A DNA stretch of 64,000 bases from Prinia subflava (lineage: Eukaryota; Chordata; Aves; Passeriformes; Cisticolidae), in assembly GCF_021018805.1 (NCBI RefSeq), contig NC_086259.1, positions 14,723,001 to 14,787,000 on the forward strand, read 5' to 3'. The notes beneath the pieces are model-generated. The model worked only from the letters and a program-made list of their open reading frames with translations. It had not been told where the DNA came from and did no database searches. The translations under genes were made by a program, and so were the position numbers. Positions 25,695 through 58,064 of the stretch are shown here, in pieces; position 1 is the stretch's first letter, and every line of letters starts with the position of its first letter.

Positions 25695-28600
25695 TTAATG
25701 GTTTAATGAAGTCACCACTAACGCAGTACTTAAGTCCAGACTTCGACCTTCTTTTTCCTAGAAACATGGGGAAAAAAAAGAAATCCGTGACTCCACGATG
25801 GCTTGGAGTAAGCATTTCAAAAAACGAAACAGGCAATGCATTATCTGCTGCATCAAACCAATATTAAATTACGTGTGATTAAATATTCAATTGAGCATCT
25901 GTGAGTGAATGTGAACCTGAGAAGACAGTGTAGGAATCCCTGGGGTGAGGGGGCAGAGTCCTGCTCCCTCCTGCTCGGGGATGCTGCTGCCCCAGGGATC
26001 TACTGAAATCTGGCTCGTTTGCCTCTCCAAGACCCCAACCTGCAAACCCCAAATGAAACCCCTCCTGCTGCTGATACATGCACTGCCTCTTTCTCTTCAG
26101 CCTGTCCCAATTTCCACAAAATTCACAGGGATGGGGAAGGGGCAGAGGCATAATCACAACTGTGCCTCTATTGCTCTTTGTCAAACAGGACTGGACCGAC
26201 ACTGATTTTCATTTTGCTAAGAAAAACCTAATCCAAAAATATTAGCATTTTTGATTATTTCTCCAGCTGGAACATAGAGGAGGAGAAAAGAAATGAAAGA
26301 GGCTTAAAAAGCTAATTTTGGATAGACTAGGAATAAAAAATAAAAGAAGATACTACAGAGTCAGAACGGCCAAGGTGGAAAGGGATCTCTGGAGGTCATC
26401 TGGGCCAAACCCCATGCTCAAGCACAGTCACAAGGACTGTGTCCACACAACTTTAGAATATCTCCAAGGATGGAGACTCCACAACCTCCCTGGGCAAGGA
26501 AGCTGTGACAGTGCTCAGAGACCATCACAGTGAAAAAGTGTTCCCTTCTGTTCATTTGGAAAACAATGTTCACAAATGCAGGAAATTCACAAAAGCAGGA
26601 AGAGCTGCTCCACATGCCAGCTTCATTCACGTTTTCTAGAAATTATTAAATGTTCAGTATGAGTTTAAAAAGCCACTCAGTGAAGTAATTTTTCTTTTGA
26701 CTCTGTTACAGCCTTTGATTAAATACTGTGACCTACTGTAGTAACTTTTCCTTTGGCACTCTCAGGTGGAGCTACACAAAACCAAGAGCCATTGTGCCAA
26801 TGAAAATAAACAATGTGATATACTCACAGCTCTGTATTCCAAGAACATTTCTTTGAAAGCCAGAAAGTCTGTAAATGTGAGCAGCAGATCAAATATATCA
26901 CCTGGCATTTCATCTTTGTGTTGTCTACAGAGAAAAAGAAGTTAGGGAATGAGAAAATTGCGTGAGAAAAAATTGTAATTTTAAAATGATACAAGGTGAA
27001 AAAGGACAAGGAGAACAATATCAGTATTTAAACAAGAATGTTATTGCAGGTTATCATACAGCAAAAGTGCAGCCAAATGCAGTATTGCCAATCCAACTAC
27101 ATTAGGACATTTATCTAAATCTAAGACCTATGAGTATCATATCAGTCCTTGAAAACCAGACCTGTTTACTTATGAAACATTAAAAATTAAACAGATTAAA
27201 TATTTTAAGATACTCAGTTCCCAGTTACACTTGATTTTCTTATTCAAGGAGAAAAACCAGTGATCTTTCAAAAACCAGCTCTTCAGGAAGCTGGTTAAGC
27301 TAAAATGACCCAATGCAAAAGCTGAACACAAAAACCAAACTCTTCTCTGAATGTTCCATAGGAAAATGGCAATAAAGGAATTTAACCACATGACTGCAAC
27401 ACCACCAGGCTACTGAGGAGCCTGGAAGAGATAAATAAGATCCAACCTGTCTGGCTTCAAAGTGACAAGAAATATGAAAATTCTCCAGTGCTCTCATTCT
27501 GATTTCCCTTTCTATCCCTTCAAACCCATGACAATTCAGAGATTTAGAGCAGCAGAACATGCTGAATGCAAGAAAAGTGGTCAGGCACTCCCTGCATGAA
27601 CACTTTTTAAGTTAAAGTGGAACCATTATCTAAAGGGACAACAGCCAAACCTAAGCTTTAATCTAGATAAAAAGTACTGAGAGGCACATAAGCCACTCCT
27701 CAACCAGAAGCAAAGCAGAGACTTACTGCAATGACACTGTGAAAGCAACCATATCAAACCCACGGATCCGATCAAGCAACTTCTCTTCAATGTATTTCTC
27801 TACTAAAGAGATCTGAAAAAAACCCAGACAAACCACGGCAGTAAGATCACAACAGATTTCAGAAGCAGATTTCAAACAGCATCCTCACACTGACACCTTC
27901 TTGACACTCTGCATGATCCTTACTGGGCACAGCTGCAGGCTCCTCAGTGGGCGCTGCAGGTTCTGTTCTCACACCAGCCCTGAGGCACAGAGCTGAACAT
28001 TTTTTGCTGGGGATCTTGGGGAGCTCAAACACTGACTATTTGTATGTAGTAACAAATGTTTTTCCAACATATTTAATGGTAGACTGGTCTAGTTTCTTGA
28101 TTATGCTTTGCAAAAAGAATGTGATTGCATTATCCAATACAAGAAATAATACAACTGGAGAAGAAGGAACTTGGTTTGCACACATTAAACATATTATTTA
28201 CTACAGCAATTGGCTAAATTTCCATTCAAAAGAGCTACACAACTTCCAAAATGTCTTCAGAAAATTTTGTGTGAAACAATGAGAAAGGAACCTAAAGCTT
28301 CAGAAAAAACTTTTCTTGCTCACAGACAATGGCTGTGCTTCTGAAGGAGACAGGAACATGCTGGGATCTGTTCCATGTAAGCTCAGTATTTATAAAGGGA
28401 CAACTATATAAAAAAATACATATGAAAAATAGGAAAAGGTATCTTACATATTCATTAAAAATGTCCGTGTAGATGAGCTTGTTTTCTTCTGAGTCATCAA
28501 ACTCCTGGTAGTGCTTCTCCAAAAAATTCCTCTGTATTAACTGGAAATCATCATCTGGGCCATAACAGAAAAGCAGCAGAGTTAAGAGTTCAGTCATTCT

Positions 28601-31600
28601 TTCTGTAACACAAACCCCACATTCACTGCTTCCTCTGCTCCCCTGCTGTAACCACAGAGCCCTGCACACGTGCAGAGTTCATCACATCAGCACCACAGCT
28701 GCTGCCAAACCTCCACTTCTGACCCAACTGTGAGAGGACACAGGCTGCTGGTGAAATATCACCAAAACAGTCCTCCTGCTTTACATTTATTTATAGTTAT
28801 TTATTCTGAACCTCTTTCTGCTCGAGCTCTAAAGTCAGCAAAACATCTGTATTTTTTATTAAGTGAATACCTCTTCCCTACAAAATAAGTTTTTTTTCTT
28901 TGAATTTAAAAATATTAGTGAAACTCTCAGATTCAATTTTCAATTGCCAAAGAATTTTTTTCTAGTAATGGAAGAAAAAAAGAGTAAAAATAAACATGGT
29001 AGGTCACCATGGAATTCCACAGAACAGGTCCATTTCAACCAAAACCATTCCGTGATTCTGTGACCATCTTTGTGCTTTAGGGCTGGATACAAAGAAATAA
29101 AGTTCCTCATTCTTGCAGCTTTTAGTGCTGGAATAGAACCAACTTTCAGTCTGCAGCTCAGACACTTTATATCAGAGTGCAAAAGGCTCCCTGCAGCAGC
29201 AGCAGCAGCAGGGCACTGCAAAACACTGCCCAGACATGGTGGCTTCTAAGAAGATCCTGACAGACATGTCAAGAGAAGTTTGGGCAGAGCTGGGGAAGGG
29301 AAGGCTGCCTCTCACAGTCTCTTCCATAAAAATCCCAGAAAACTTTGATTTCTCTGTGAGAAGCATCTTTACTGCTTCTCTAAGAAGCAGTGTACTAGAG
29401 TGATGTGGAAAATAATTTTCAGGAGTCATAAGCACAGAGAAGAATTTTATGTCTATTTTTACAGCTCTACCAGGTTAGAGGTTCATGGTGAAGGAAAGCC
29501 TCCATGAAGCAGCCAGGAGCCCTCTATGATGGTTAATTAACAGAAGAGCAGCTGGCAACAGGTTTAGCAGCCCTGCTGTTGTCTGTACCTACTTGCAGAC
29601 CTTACCCATTATGATATCCTCCAGATAGCCAACCACTGCATCAAACTCATCAGAAGTGGTGGAGCTGAAAGCAAAGGAAGACACGACTGCATAAGTATAT
29701 ATTTTGACCACAGCAGAAATTAAAGTTAAAATTAAAAAGTGTTAACAAAAGCCTAAGTAAAAATAAACCCAGTAATTACAAGATAACTGAAAAACTTCCT
29801 AGTTTCAACCTACAAAATAATCCATGGCAATGATGAGAAGACTGCTCCATGGAGATTCTCATCAGGCCTCTACTCTATTTCCTCCCAGTAAGGTGCCTAA
29901 TTGCAAGAAAGAATAAATGTTGTTTTACTGGCATTACTGTCAAGGTAATTCTAGTTCTGGTGCAAAAGAATGTAAAGAGTGTAATTAGAACAGCAAATTA
30001 AACCTTTTCCAACCCACAAATCCCAGCTGCTGCCAGTTTCCCTTCTCTTTCCTGCACATGGTGATCACAGAACTACAGACACTCTAGAGAATATTTTGAA
30101 ATATTTGGTCTTGTGGAATAACTTAAACTGAATGTATAAACAAGTATTACATAACTGAAGAAATGTAAATATTTTTATTATGCAAGAATCATCCTTATAT
30201 AGTCCAAATAAATGGGATAATCTCCTAAGATTATTCTATCATGAGCAAATATTAAACACCATTATGGATCTGAATTCATCCAGGGAAGAAATCTTTGGTG
30301 CCAGCATAAGGAGTCTGGATCTATTATTGTGCAACTTGTTCAGACACAGTAAATAATCCACAGGATGTCTTTGTCATTCACAGCTCATCTTTAGTGGGAG
30401 ATGAACTCTTCCTGTTTTTTCCAAGGGATGAAAGACAAACTTCTCTCACACATGAGGAAAAGAAGTCTCAAAGAAACAGGGACATTTGTCTTTAAGAAAA
30501 AACTCGCTTCGATCAGTGAAAGCACCATTTAAATTCAATTGAATGTCTCTTTCTCATCAGTAAACAGAGCAGGATAGCCCTTCAGACTAAGTTTTGAAAA
30601 GCTCAATAAAGTTGCTTTGCTATTAGAGAATACTCCGGTGAAATTAATCCCATAGTATTTTAGCCGACAATTTAACTAAAACCAGGCTCGCTCTGATCAG
30701 GAAAATTCAAGAGATCTTGGATTTAAAAAGGGGTCTGCTGAGCGAGCGATATCCTAGCGACAACACTCCTGCTCCGGGAGCGGAGCCACGGCCCGGGACA
30801 GCCCGCGAGAGGGCGGCACCGGGCCGGGAGCGGGGCTGGCACCCCGGGCACCCCACCGGGGCCCGGCGCTTCCCTTGGAGGCGCTGACCTTGCCAGGGAT
30901 AATTTCCACTCTTTCTCCCCCTCCACAGAAATGCTACTGCTAGTTTTACAGCTTGTCCTAACAGCAACAGAAAAAGTGTTAATTTAAACCCTGGCTTAAG
31001 TCTGCGCAAGTAACAGAATTTTAACTGTTGCAAAATAACCCAGTTCCATCTCTGTATACAACACACGTGCATCCACACACCTACAGAGACACGAGCTCAC
31101 CAGCCCTGGGGTTTAATTCCCTGCCCTGGCACGGGCGTGGTTCAGAGCCTGAGGCTGAAGGAGTTAAATCCGTTCATGACAGAGGCACAGTAACACCTCC
31201 CCTCCTGCCACAGCTCTTGGGAGAGGAGCAGGCACACACCTGTGCGGTGAAGCAGCGTCTCAGCATGTGCCAGTGTGGAATCTGGTGGAACTCACCGTGA
31301 ATGGGCTGAGTTTCAGAAGGAGAGCACTCAAACACACAGGAAGAGTCTCCTCTCAGGATCAGACAACAGACACTCTTGGAAAGGAGAAATTCTGAATTTA
31401 AGATGAACCAGAAAAAGCAATTTCCAGCCTTACAAGGCTTGCTCTGATCCTTCAGCAGAGCTACCCAGTGCTACATTGACCACACTGATATTTAGTTTGA
31501 CTTCACCTAAACTCTGCACTGATGTTATTCCCTCTTGCAGCTTTGCATTCTGCATCTTTGTTCTCCTGAGGCAGCATCTGCTACACAGCGTGGTGTAAAT

Positions 31601-31726
31601 TCATTTGTGTAATTATATTCCTATCAAGGTACTTTAATTAGCAATTATCTTATTGAAAATCTGACACACGAGAACGTAGCATACTCACGTGGCCACACCC
31701 AAACTTTCTCCATCAGAAGTGTCCAT
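25695..31726 (-). CDS. ARL2BP: ARL2BP (BART), ARL2-binding protein (6 exons)
   Basis: BART binds the GTP forms of ARL2/ARL3 at centrosomes, basal bodies and mitochondria, and helps retain STAT3 in the nucleus. Exons (minus): 31726-31689, 29664-29606, 28554-28448, 27812-27727, 26924-26828 and 25757-25695, totalling 450 nt (149 residues; human 163). The start is MDTSDGESLGVAT. The BART domain runs over DEFDAVVGYLEDIIM, DDDFQLIQRNFLEKHYQEF, EENKLIYTDIFNEY, ISLVEKYIEEKLLDRI, HKDEMPGDIFDLLLTFTDF and KEMFLEYRA. The last exon gives EKEGRSLDLSTALVVTSLNH and stops, shorter than the human tail. Every junction keeps frame. A possible acceptor (GGCTAG) nine bases before the ATG suggests a noncoding first exon in the CpG island at 32.1-32.8 kb. 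Confidence 0.95.
26360..26575 (-). repeat. CR1 LINE fragment (minus orientation)
   Basis: Read on the plus strand it contains GGAGGTCATCTGGGCCAAAC, ATCTCCAAGGATGGAGACTC, CACAACCTCCCTGGGCAA and CAGTGAAAAAGTGTTC, the usual complement of a CR1 end. It lies in the last intron of ARL2BP. Confidence 0.8.
29010..29062 (+). repeat. CR1 3' tail remnant
   Basis: Ends TTCAACCAAAACCATTCCGT plus GATTCTGTGA, the typical CR1 terminus. It sits about 90 bp before copy B of the duplicated segment. Confidence 0.6.
29151..29352 (+). repeat. Duplicated segment, copy B
   Basis: Direct repeat partner of 25313-25535, in the same orientation, lying in ARL2BP intron 2 about 3.8 kb away. Like copy A it has a CR1 piece shortly upstream, so the two may belong to one retroposed unit rather than a local duplication. 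Confidence 0.75.
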
Positions 31727-32099
31727 TGCTCCTGCCTAGCCAGAGTGGAAGAGACAATCTGTATGTTTCAGCTGTAAGTGGTTATTTCTTCTTTTTGACC
31801 AAAGTGCTAAGGAATAACATGACTTAATGTTAATACAAATTCAATTGCTAAACTGCCATACATGTCCTAAAATGTAAATCGGGCGATAAATTTTAATTCT
31901 TAAACACAAGAATTGAAGCATCACATTTTTATAAAATTATTACTACTACTTTTCTATAATAACCTAAATAATCTAGAAACTTACTCTGCCTATTCAGAGA
32001 ACAGGCTCAAAATGCAACCACTCCCTATAAAGGGGTTTTGGGCCACCTCTACATCTTTTCTCCTGAAACATCTCTGACTATTATAGAAGAAAAGGCAGA

Positions 32100-32780
32100 C
32101 AAGATGAAGGCGCCCCCCTCGCTACAGTGTGTCCCAGACCAGGCTGGCAGGCCAGGCTTCGGGCAGCGATCCCAGGGGCTGTGTGTTGGCCGGGCGCTCG
32201 GCCCGGGGCTGTGAGCAGGTGCCGGCACAGGGCACACGGCCCCCGGCAATGGGAACCCAGCGCTTCCCGCGGCCCTCGGAGCAGTCCCGGGGCAGCACCG
32301 AGTGCGGCAGAGCTGAGCGCGCCCCTCGCCTCCCCATGCTCAGTCCCGGCGAGAGGGGGCAAAGCCCCAGGCACCCACCCCGCCTCACTCCCTCCCTGTC
32401 CGCAAAGGGACCCGGGGCAGCGGGCCATCACCCTCCCTCTCTCCACAAAGGGCCCCGGCAGCAGCAGCCCCGTTCCCCCGCGGCCCCGCGCCCCTCTCCC
32501 GCCGCCGTGACCGCGGCCCCGGGCCCCGCGCCCCGCCCGCACCCACCGCCCTCAGGCCGGCGCGCAGCCCCCTCCCCTCGCGCCGTCTCCTGGGGAACGC
32601 GCTCTTCCGCCCCGCCCGCAGCCAATCACAGCGCGGCTCCGCCCCGCTGGGCCCGCCCCCGGCCCGCCCGCCCAATCAGAGCGCGGCGGGGGCCGCGCGG
32701 GAGGGCGGGGCCGGCGCCATGGCGGGCCGGGGAGCGGGTCCTGCACCGGGCCGGCTGCGGGCCTGAGGCGGGGGCCGGGA
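32100..32780 (-). promoter_or_regulatory. ARL2BP: CpG-island promoter of ARL2BP with two CCAAT boxes
   Basis: G+C-rich island upstream of the ARL2BP start codon. Two CCAATCA motifs lie at 32622-32628 and 32672-32678 in the same orientation, 50 bp apart, with GC boxes (CCCGCCC) around them, the pattern of an NF-Y/Sp1 housekeeping promoter. RSPRY1 ends just to the right, so the island most likely serves ARL2BP. Confidence 0.65.
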
Positions 32781-32995
32781 GACAGCGCTGTTTGCTTGTT
32801 AATGGCGTTGGTAAAGCGGGTTTCCCCTCAGAGAGCAGAGCTCCGAGGGTTAGGGGTAGCCCCCAGCTGCTGCAGCCCAGCGACCAGCGCGATGACCTGG
32901 GCCCCCGCGGCACGAGTGTCCCACCCGAGCGCATAGCTACAGCTCGGTCTCAGGCGAAAAGGAATTAAAGAACAACAAACAGCCTTCAAGATGTT

Positions 32996-33001
32996 TTTAT
33001 T
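32996..33001 (-). other. RSPRY1: Poly(A) signal of RSPRY1
   Basis: AATAAA on the minus strand, about 2.5 kb after the RSPRY1 stop and close to the ARL2BP CpG island. Confidence 0.55.
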
Positions 33002-35495
33002 GTTGAATGGACAACGTTGCTACAATTCATCTCCCCCTGTGAGGGCCTGTGGAGTCACCACCTCCCCTCCCTGTCCCCGCAGCCCTGGGGTGCAGGGGGC
33101 GAGGCTGGCACCGCAGCGGCCGTGGGGGCTCCAGCCTGACAGAAAGCCGGCAGTGCACAGTCTTTCCCTTTATGAAATGAACAGGACAGTTCTCTGCAAC
33201 ACAGCTCCCGCCTCTGCCCAGCACCAGCTGCATGGAAGACGGTCTGGGGCAAAATTTTCCAAAGCATTCACGTATTTTCCACATAAAGAACTTGGACGCT
33301 TAGTCCCGTGTCCACAAAGGCAGCGAGGGCCTTAGGTCACCTGCACTCCAAGGGGACAGCAGATGCCTAGAAGCCATTGTGGACTTGGGCCTGAAGACCT
33401 TAATCTCATACAGCAGTTGATACAAATTAGGAGTCCCAGGCACTTCTGAAAATTTTACCTCAGTTAATCCTGGCCAGGGAAACCAAAGCCCTGAAATTAC
33501 TAGACTCTATTAAGGCAGAGTTCAAAATGGTTCTGTCCCACCTCTTCCCTAAAGTATGATTTGGGACTTTGTACCTTAGGGATAAAAACTCCTCATTGCA
33601 TTTGGAAGCGCTTTAAATTTCAGGTGATTCTGAATTTCTAACACCCTTGTGGCAGTGATGACGGTCACATTTGCTCATTGAACACCGAGCTGGAAAGGAC
33701 TCGGCCCTGACTGAAAACAAGGATACAGCAAAACATTGTGAAGTACAGTCAGCGAGGAAATGAGATCCCTGTGGCACAGATTTGCCAGTCTGACTTTAAT
33801 CAAACCAGGCACCCAAAGTGGAAGAGAATCCACATTTTAGCAAAAACACTAACTAGCAATCTGCTGCTGAAGTCAGTCTACATTGGGACTAAAGTCAACG
33901 TGAAAATGATGGACAGAACTTTCCTAATTCACACATCTCTGGATGAGGTTCAGCACCCTTGAGTTAGCAAAGGCAGAAGGTGAAAGGAGTTGCTAGAGAG
34001 CTGGGTTCTAGGACCTGTGTGCAGAGCTCTCAGCTCCTGCTGAGGTCTGTAGGAAGCCAGAGTGCTCAACAGGAAGAAGCAGCCTCAGCTCTGCTTTGTC
34101 AGTACTTCATAGTACAATAAAGATAATAAATGATTTTAAAAATAAACTACATCACATCATGAGAATTCACTACAACAGCCTCTGCTGCTGAATCATTGCT
34201 GAGAAGTGGGATGGTTTTGGTGTAAATTGTGTGTGAATTAGTAAAGTTCTTCTATACAGACAGATATTTTTAAAAAATCAACCAGTGCAAGACTTGGAAG
34301 AGACCGAGTCATATCCTCAGTTGGTGCAAACTAAGCAGAACCCCACCGATTTTTGTGCTACTTCACTGACACCAGCTGTGAACCCTGATTCCTTGTAGAA
34401 ACCTAGTAAAACTCAAGAGCTGCCTACTGAAGTGCATCTTTGACATACAAACATCACAAATGTGTAATTAAAGTGGAGCAGAGATTCCCACTGCATGACC
34501 AAAAATAGGAATTGTGGCCCCAAACCTGCTCAGAGCAGGACTGACACGTGGCAAGCAAGGTGCATTTTTAAGGAGTTAAGAATAAGACTGAAATTGCTAT
34601 CCAAATAACCTTGTTTTAAATAAACTGGTCCAGAATTCTCTTCTAATATTGTAAGGTATATTCACTTTGGAAAAATTGAGCTAACTTTCAAAAACAACAC
34701 TGATTAAAAAAGATGTTTGATGATACCTTAAAAAATACCCAGAATATCAAATCAATTCCAGTCCAGCATTATAATTAGTTAAGAATACCTCCCGAAAATT
34801 ATAACCTCACAAAAAAATGTGGGTACTGAAGTTAAAAGCATCAGAAACATTATGTACTTGAAAATACCACTGATCTTTTAACGTTTAAAAACAAATCAGA
34901 ACATTCTTTGGAATCACCAAGTTATTAAAACCTGTGAGTTTCTCTACAGTCTCCACACTGTCTTCTCAAATCAGTCTGTGTTACAGATTCAGTCTTTGAG
35001 CAGTTTAATATCGGAAAATACAGAGTCTCTGACCAGCAGGAGGCTACATTAAACAGGAAAACATTGGCATTCTCTTTTTAGTACTGACTTCTGCCAAAAA
35101 TAGAGACTTTCGAGCACAAGCCAGCACGGCCCTGTTTTAGGAAATACTTATGTTCTCTTCTCTGCTAAAATGCATTGTATGTGTACTTCCAGTGCAAATT
35201 TTTTCAGCACTTTGCGACAGGCGAGAAGGAAAAGGGGAAGAAGAGACAACTCCCTCTGCTCTTGCTCGGAGGAACCAATAGCCAGAGCTCCTGACTGCTG
35301 AAACCAGCTCCCATCGCTGGCAGCTGGGAAGAGCTTATTAAAGATTTCGGTTTTAAGATGAACAAATTACAGGTTAGCATGAAATCTGGCCGTGGCTATG
35401 GTTCTATGTGCATAAAGACTGGTTAGAGATGCTTTCCCCTTTCAGTATTGGTTGGAGTTCATTAAAAACAAGTCTGTGGTCTTTCTCCACGTGTG
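33002..35495 (-). other. RSPRY1: Probable RSPRY1 3' UTR
   Basis: Continuous sequence between the RSPRY1 stop and the AATAAA at 33001-32996, with no repeat or other gene recognised. Other AATAAA hexamers inside it could produce shorter forms. Confidence 0.5.
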
Positions 35496-55713
<20,218 letters not shown>

Positions 55714-57888
55714 CTAGGAAGTTTTAAGAGAAATGTTTGTGCGATCCCGGATTGTGATCTTTTTGCATTTTAAACGTTGCTACCAGCTGGAATGAGTGGG
55801 AAGTTGGAGACTTAGCTGCCGACAGAATCATTTAAAACACACGTTGGTCATCCAGAAGGAGGTCTGAAAAAGCAAACCCAGAACAAGAGTTAGTGTTACT
55901 ACTGCTAGAAAACAACAGAAGAATTCCTATTTTAGCAAACACCACCGGTTGTGGTGGATAAAGCAGCTAAGAAACACAAGGCTCTACCTGAGGTCTACTG
56001 TGGGGAAAGGGAAAGGAAGGAAGAGGAGGAGGAGGAAGCTCCCCTGGTAAGGAGCTCTCACCCACAAACTGTTCCTTTCTACACCACCTATCACTTCCCA
56101 GCTCCTTCAGGGTTTTTGGATGCAGAGGAACAAGTTTGCCTATAAATCTCACACGTTGCTACTACCTTTAAATACTAAGTATCAACAAAGCAATTTCATT
56201 TACCCTTTACAGAGACATAAGGCTTATGCCACCCCAATAAAGGCTGTACACTTAAGGTTCTCATTTCACATCAGAACATTTCCAAACAATAAAATAGACA
56301 AAATTGTAAAGGACTAATCTTACAGTTATGGTTTATCTCAACAAACAATAGATTTAACAGAACCATTTGGTCCACCTGCACATAAATGCACATTTTTGGA
56401 AAATGCCTACATCTCCTGCATTCTCACCCAAAGAAGCACCAACACTGAATTAAACAGGAATTATAGACATATTTTAATGCCTTACAAATCTAACTGGGAT
56501 TTTGAAATGGCTGTTGTGTGCCTGTTTGGATCTAGTGTCAAAGCAGTCTTCCCTTTTTGGGAACAAGGACTAATTCAATCATTCTTCTGTTCTTCATTCA
56601 AAGGGTTTGGATCACATACAGGCCCAAAAGCAACTGAGACCACGGGGGAGTCTCTCCCAGTCATTAAATTGAAAATGCAAGAGAAGAAGGATTCAAAGCC
56701 CCATTTCATAATAAGTTATGTTTCAAGCCATAGGGCATATTTCTGTAGAACATTACTTAGTCTCAGGTAAAACAAAACCTTACAAAAGATATAATTTCAC
56801 TATTTACACACTTCAGGCATGTCAGAATAAGTAATTAATTTTTATCCTTTCAAGAATCAAGTTTAACATTTACACTAAATTCTGAATATCCTGTAATAGG
56901 TTATTACTATTCTTCAATTATTAAATAATGTCATTAACAGCAGACATGTAGCACCCTAAATTCAAAAGAAAGTCACAGAGAGCTGACACCTTTTAAATAT
57001 GGAAGGCTCCCACCATCAGAGCCAACTGGCAACTCTGCAATTGCTGGCTGCCCTTTGGGACAAGATCACAACAACATTCAGAAGCCAGACACCGGTCATA
57101 TGAGCGAGTCTTGGGATGTCAGCTGTCACTGAAAAAGCACTGCAACCAAGCTCTCACAGGCTCTTCTGTAGTTTAAAGTACATAATCTTTTAGCACAGCA
57201 AAATGTTCAGTATGAAGAAATTAACTGGAGGCTAACTAAGAAAAAAAAAATCAATTCCTCAAGGGACGCTAATTGGAAAAAAATACAAGATCTTGACTTC
57301 TTGGTCAAGAAATTCCTAAACCACAGATCATCAAAAGGGTTTCAGCATCACATCATGCTTGCTTTATGCCCTAAGCAGTTTGGCCATCAGGCCCAGAGTC
57401 CTTCCATCCGAGCCAACACAGCTGTCACCTTCTCAGTCAGCGAGCCACAAACAGATGAAAGGTGCCAGTGCAGATTGCAAAGACCTCAAACAGAATTGTC
57501 TGAGTTCACAACTGCTTCAAATGTCTTTCTTGATTTTAAAAAGAACTAGTTATGTTAAATGTAAAACATGTCTTTCTAGGGAATATGTATGTATTTATGA
57601 ATCTGGGTCATTTAAGGCCATTTTAGCAAGATAATATTAAAATGTAAGACTGTTACAGATTTAGAATCTGAATAAAGTTATTCTGTAACTTATTGAAATA
57701 ACAGTGAATCCATCTTGTCACCAATACAAGAAAAGAAAAGTTGTATTTTAGAGATTAACAATGAGTAAGAACCTACCTAAGAAACAAAAACAAACACGTG
57801 TCAAGATTAAAGCTGATTATTGAAGCCTAAGTTTTTCTGGCTGACAACTTAAAATGTGATTAAAACCAAGTAATTATGCTTAACTCAC

Positions 57889-58064
57889 CTGTAAGTTTGC
57901 TTGGTTCAGGAACGGCTGGGGGAGCTCACAAAGTGCTGTGGCAGAAGTGGATTGTTCTCCTCCAGGGCACGGAGCCGTATCTGGAAAAGGCAGCACTCCT
58001 TTATGGTGGGCAGTGAGTCATGACTGACTCTGCTTTCACTCCCAGGAACTACGCTGAGGAGTCC
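57889..58064 (-). other. Exon-like segment, candidate RSPRY1 5' leader exon
   Basis: A pyrimidine-rich CCTCTCCCCAG acceptor and an ACAG|GTGAGT donor enclose 176 nt on the minus strand. One frame is open from the acceptor with ECCLFQIRLRALEENNPLL, but stops 17 nt before the donor. A noncoding leader exon is the simplest reading; I cannot exclude a coding exon of an unknown transcript. Confidence 0.4.

Noticed and set aside
28863..29221. Possible additional ARL2BP exon in the duplicated segment
   Set aside because: The six identified exons already form a complete in-frame protein matching the family, and the segment's open frame is a triplet-repeat artefact.
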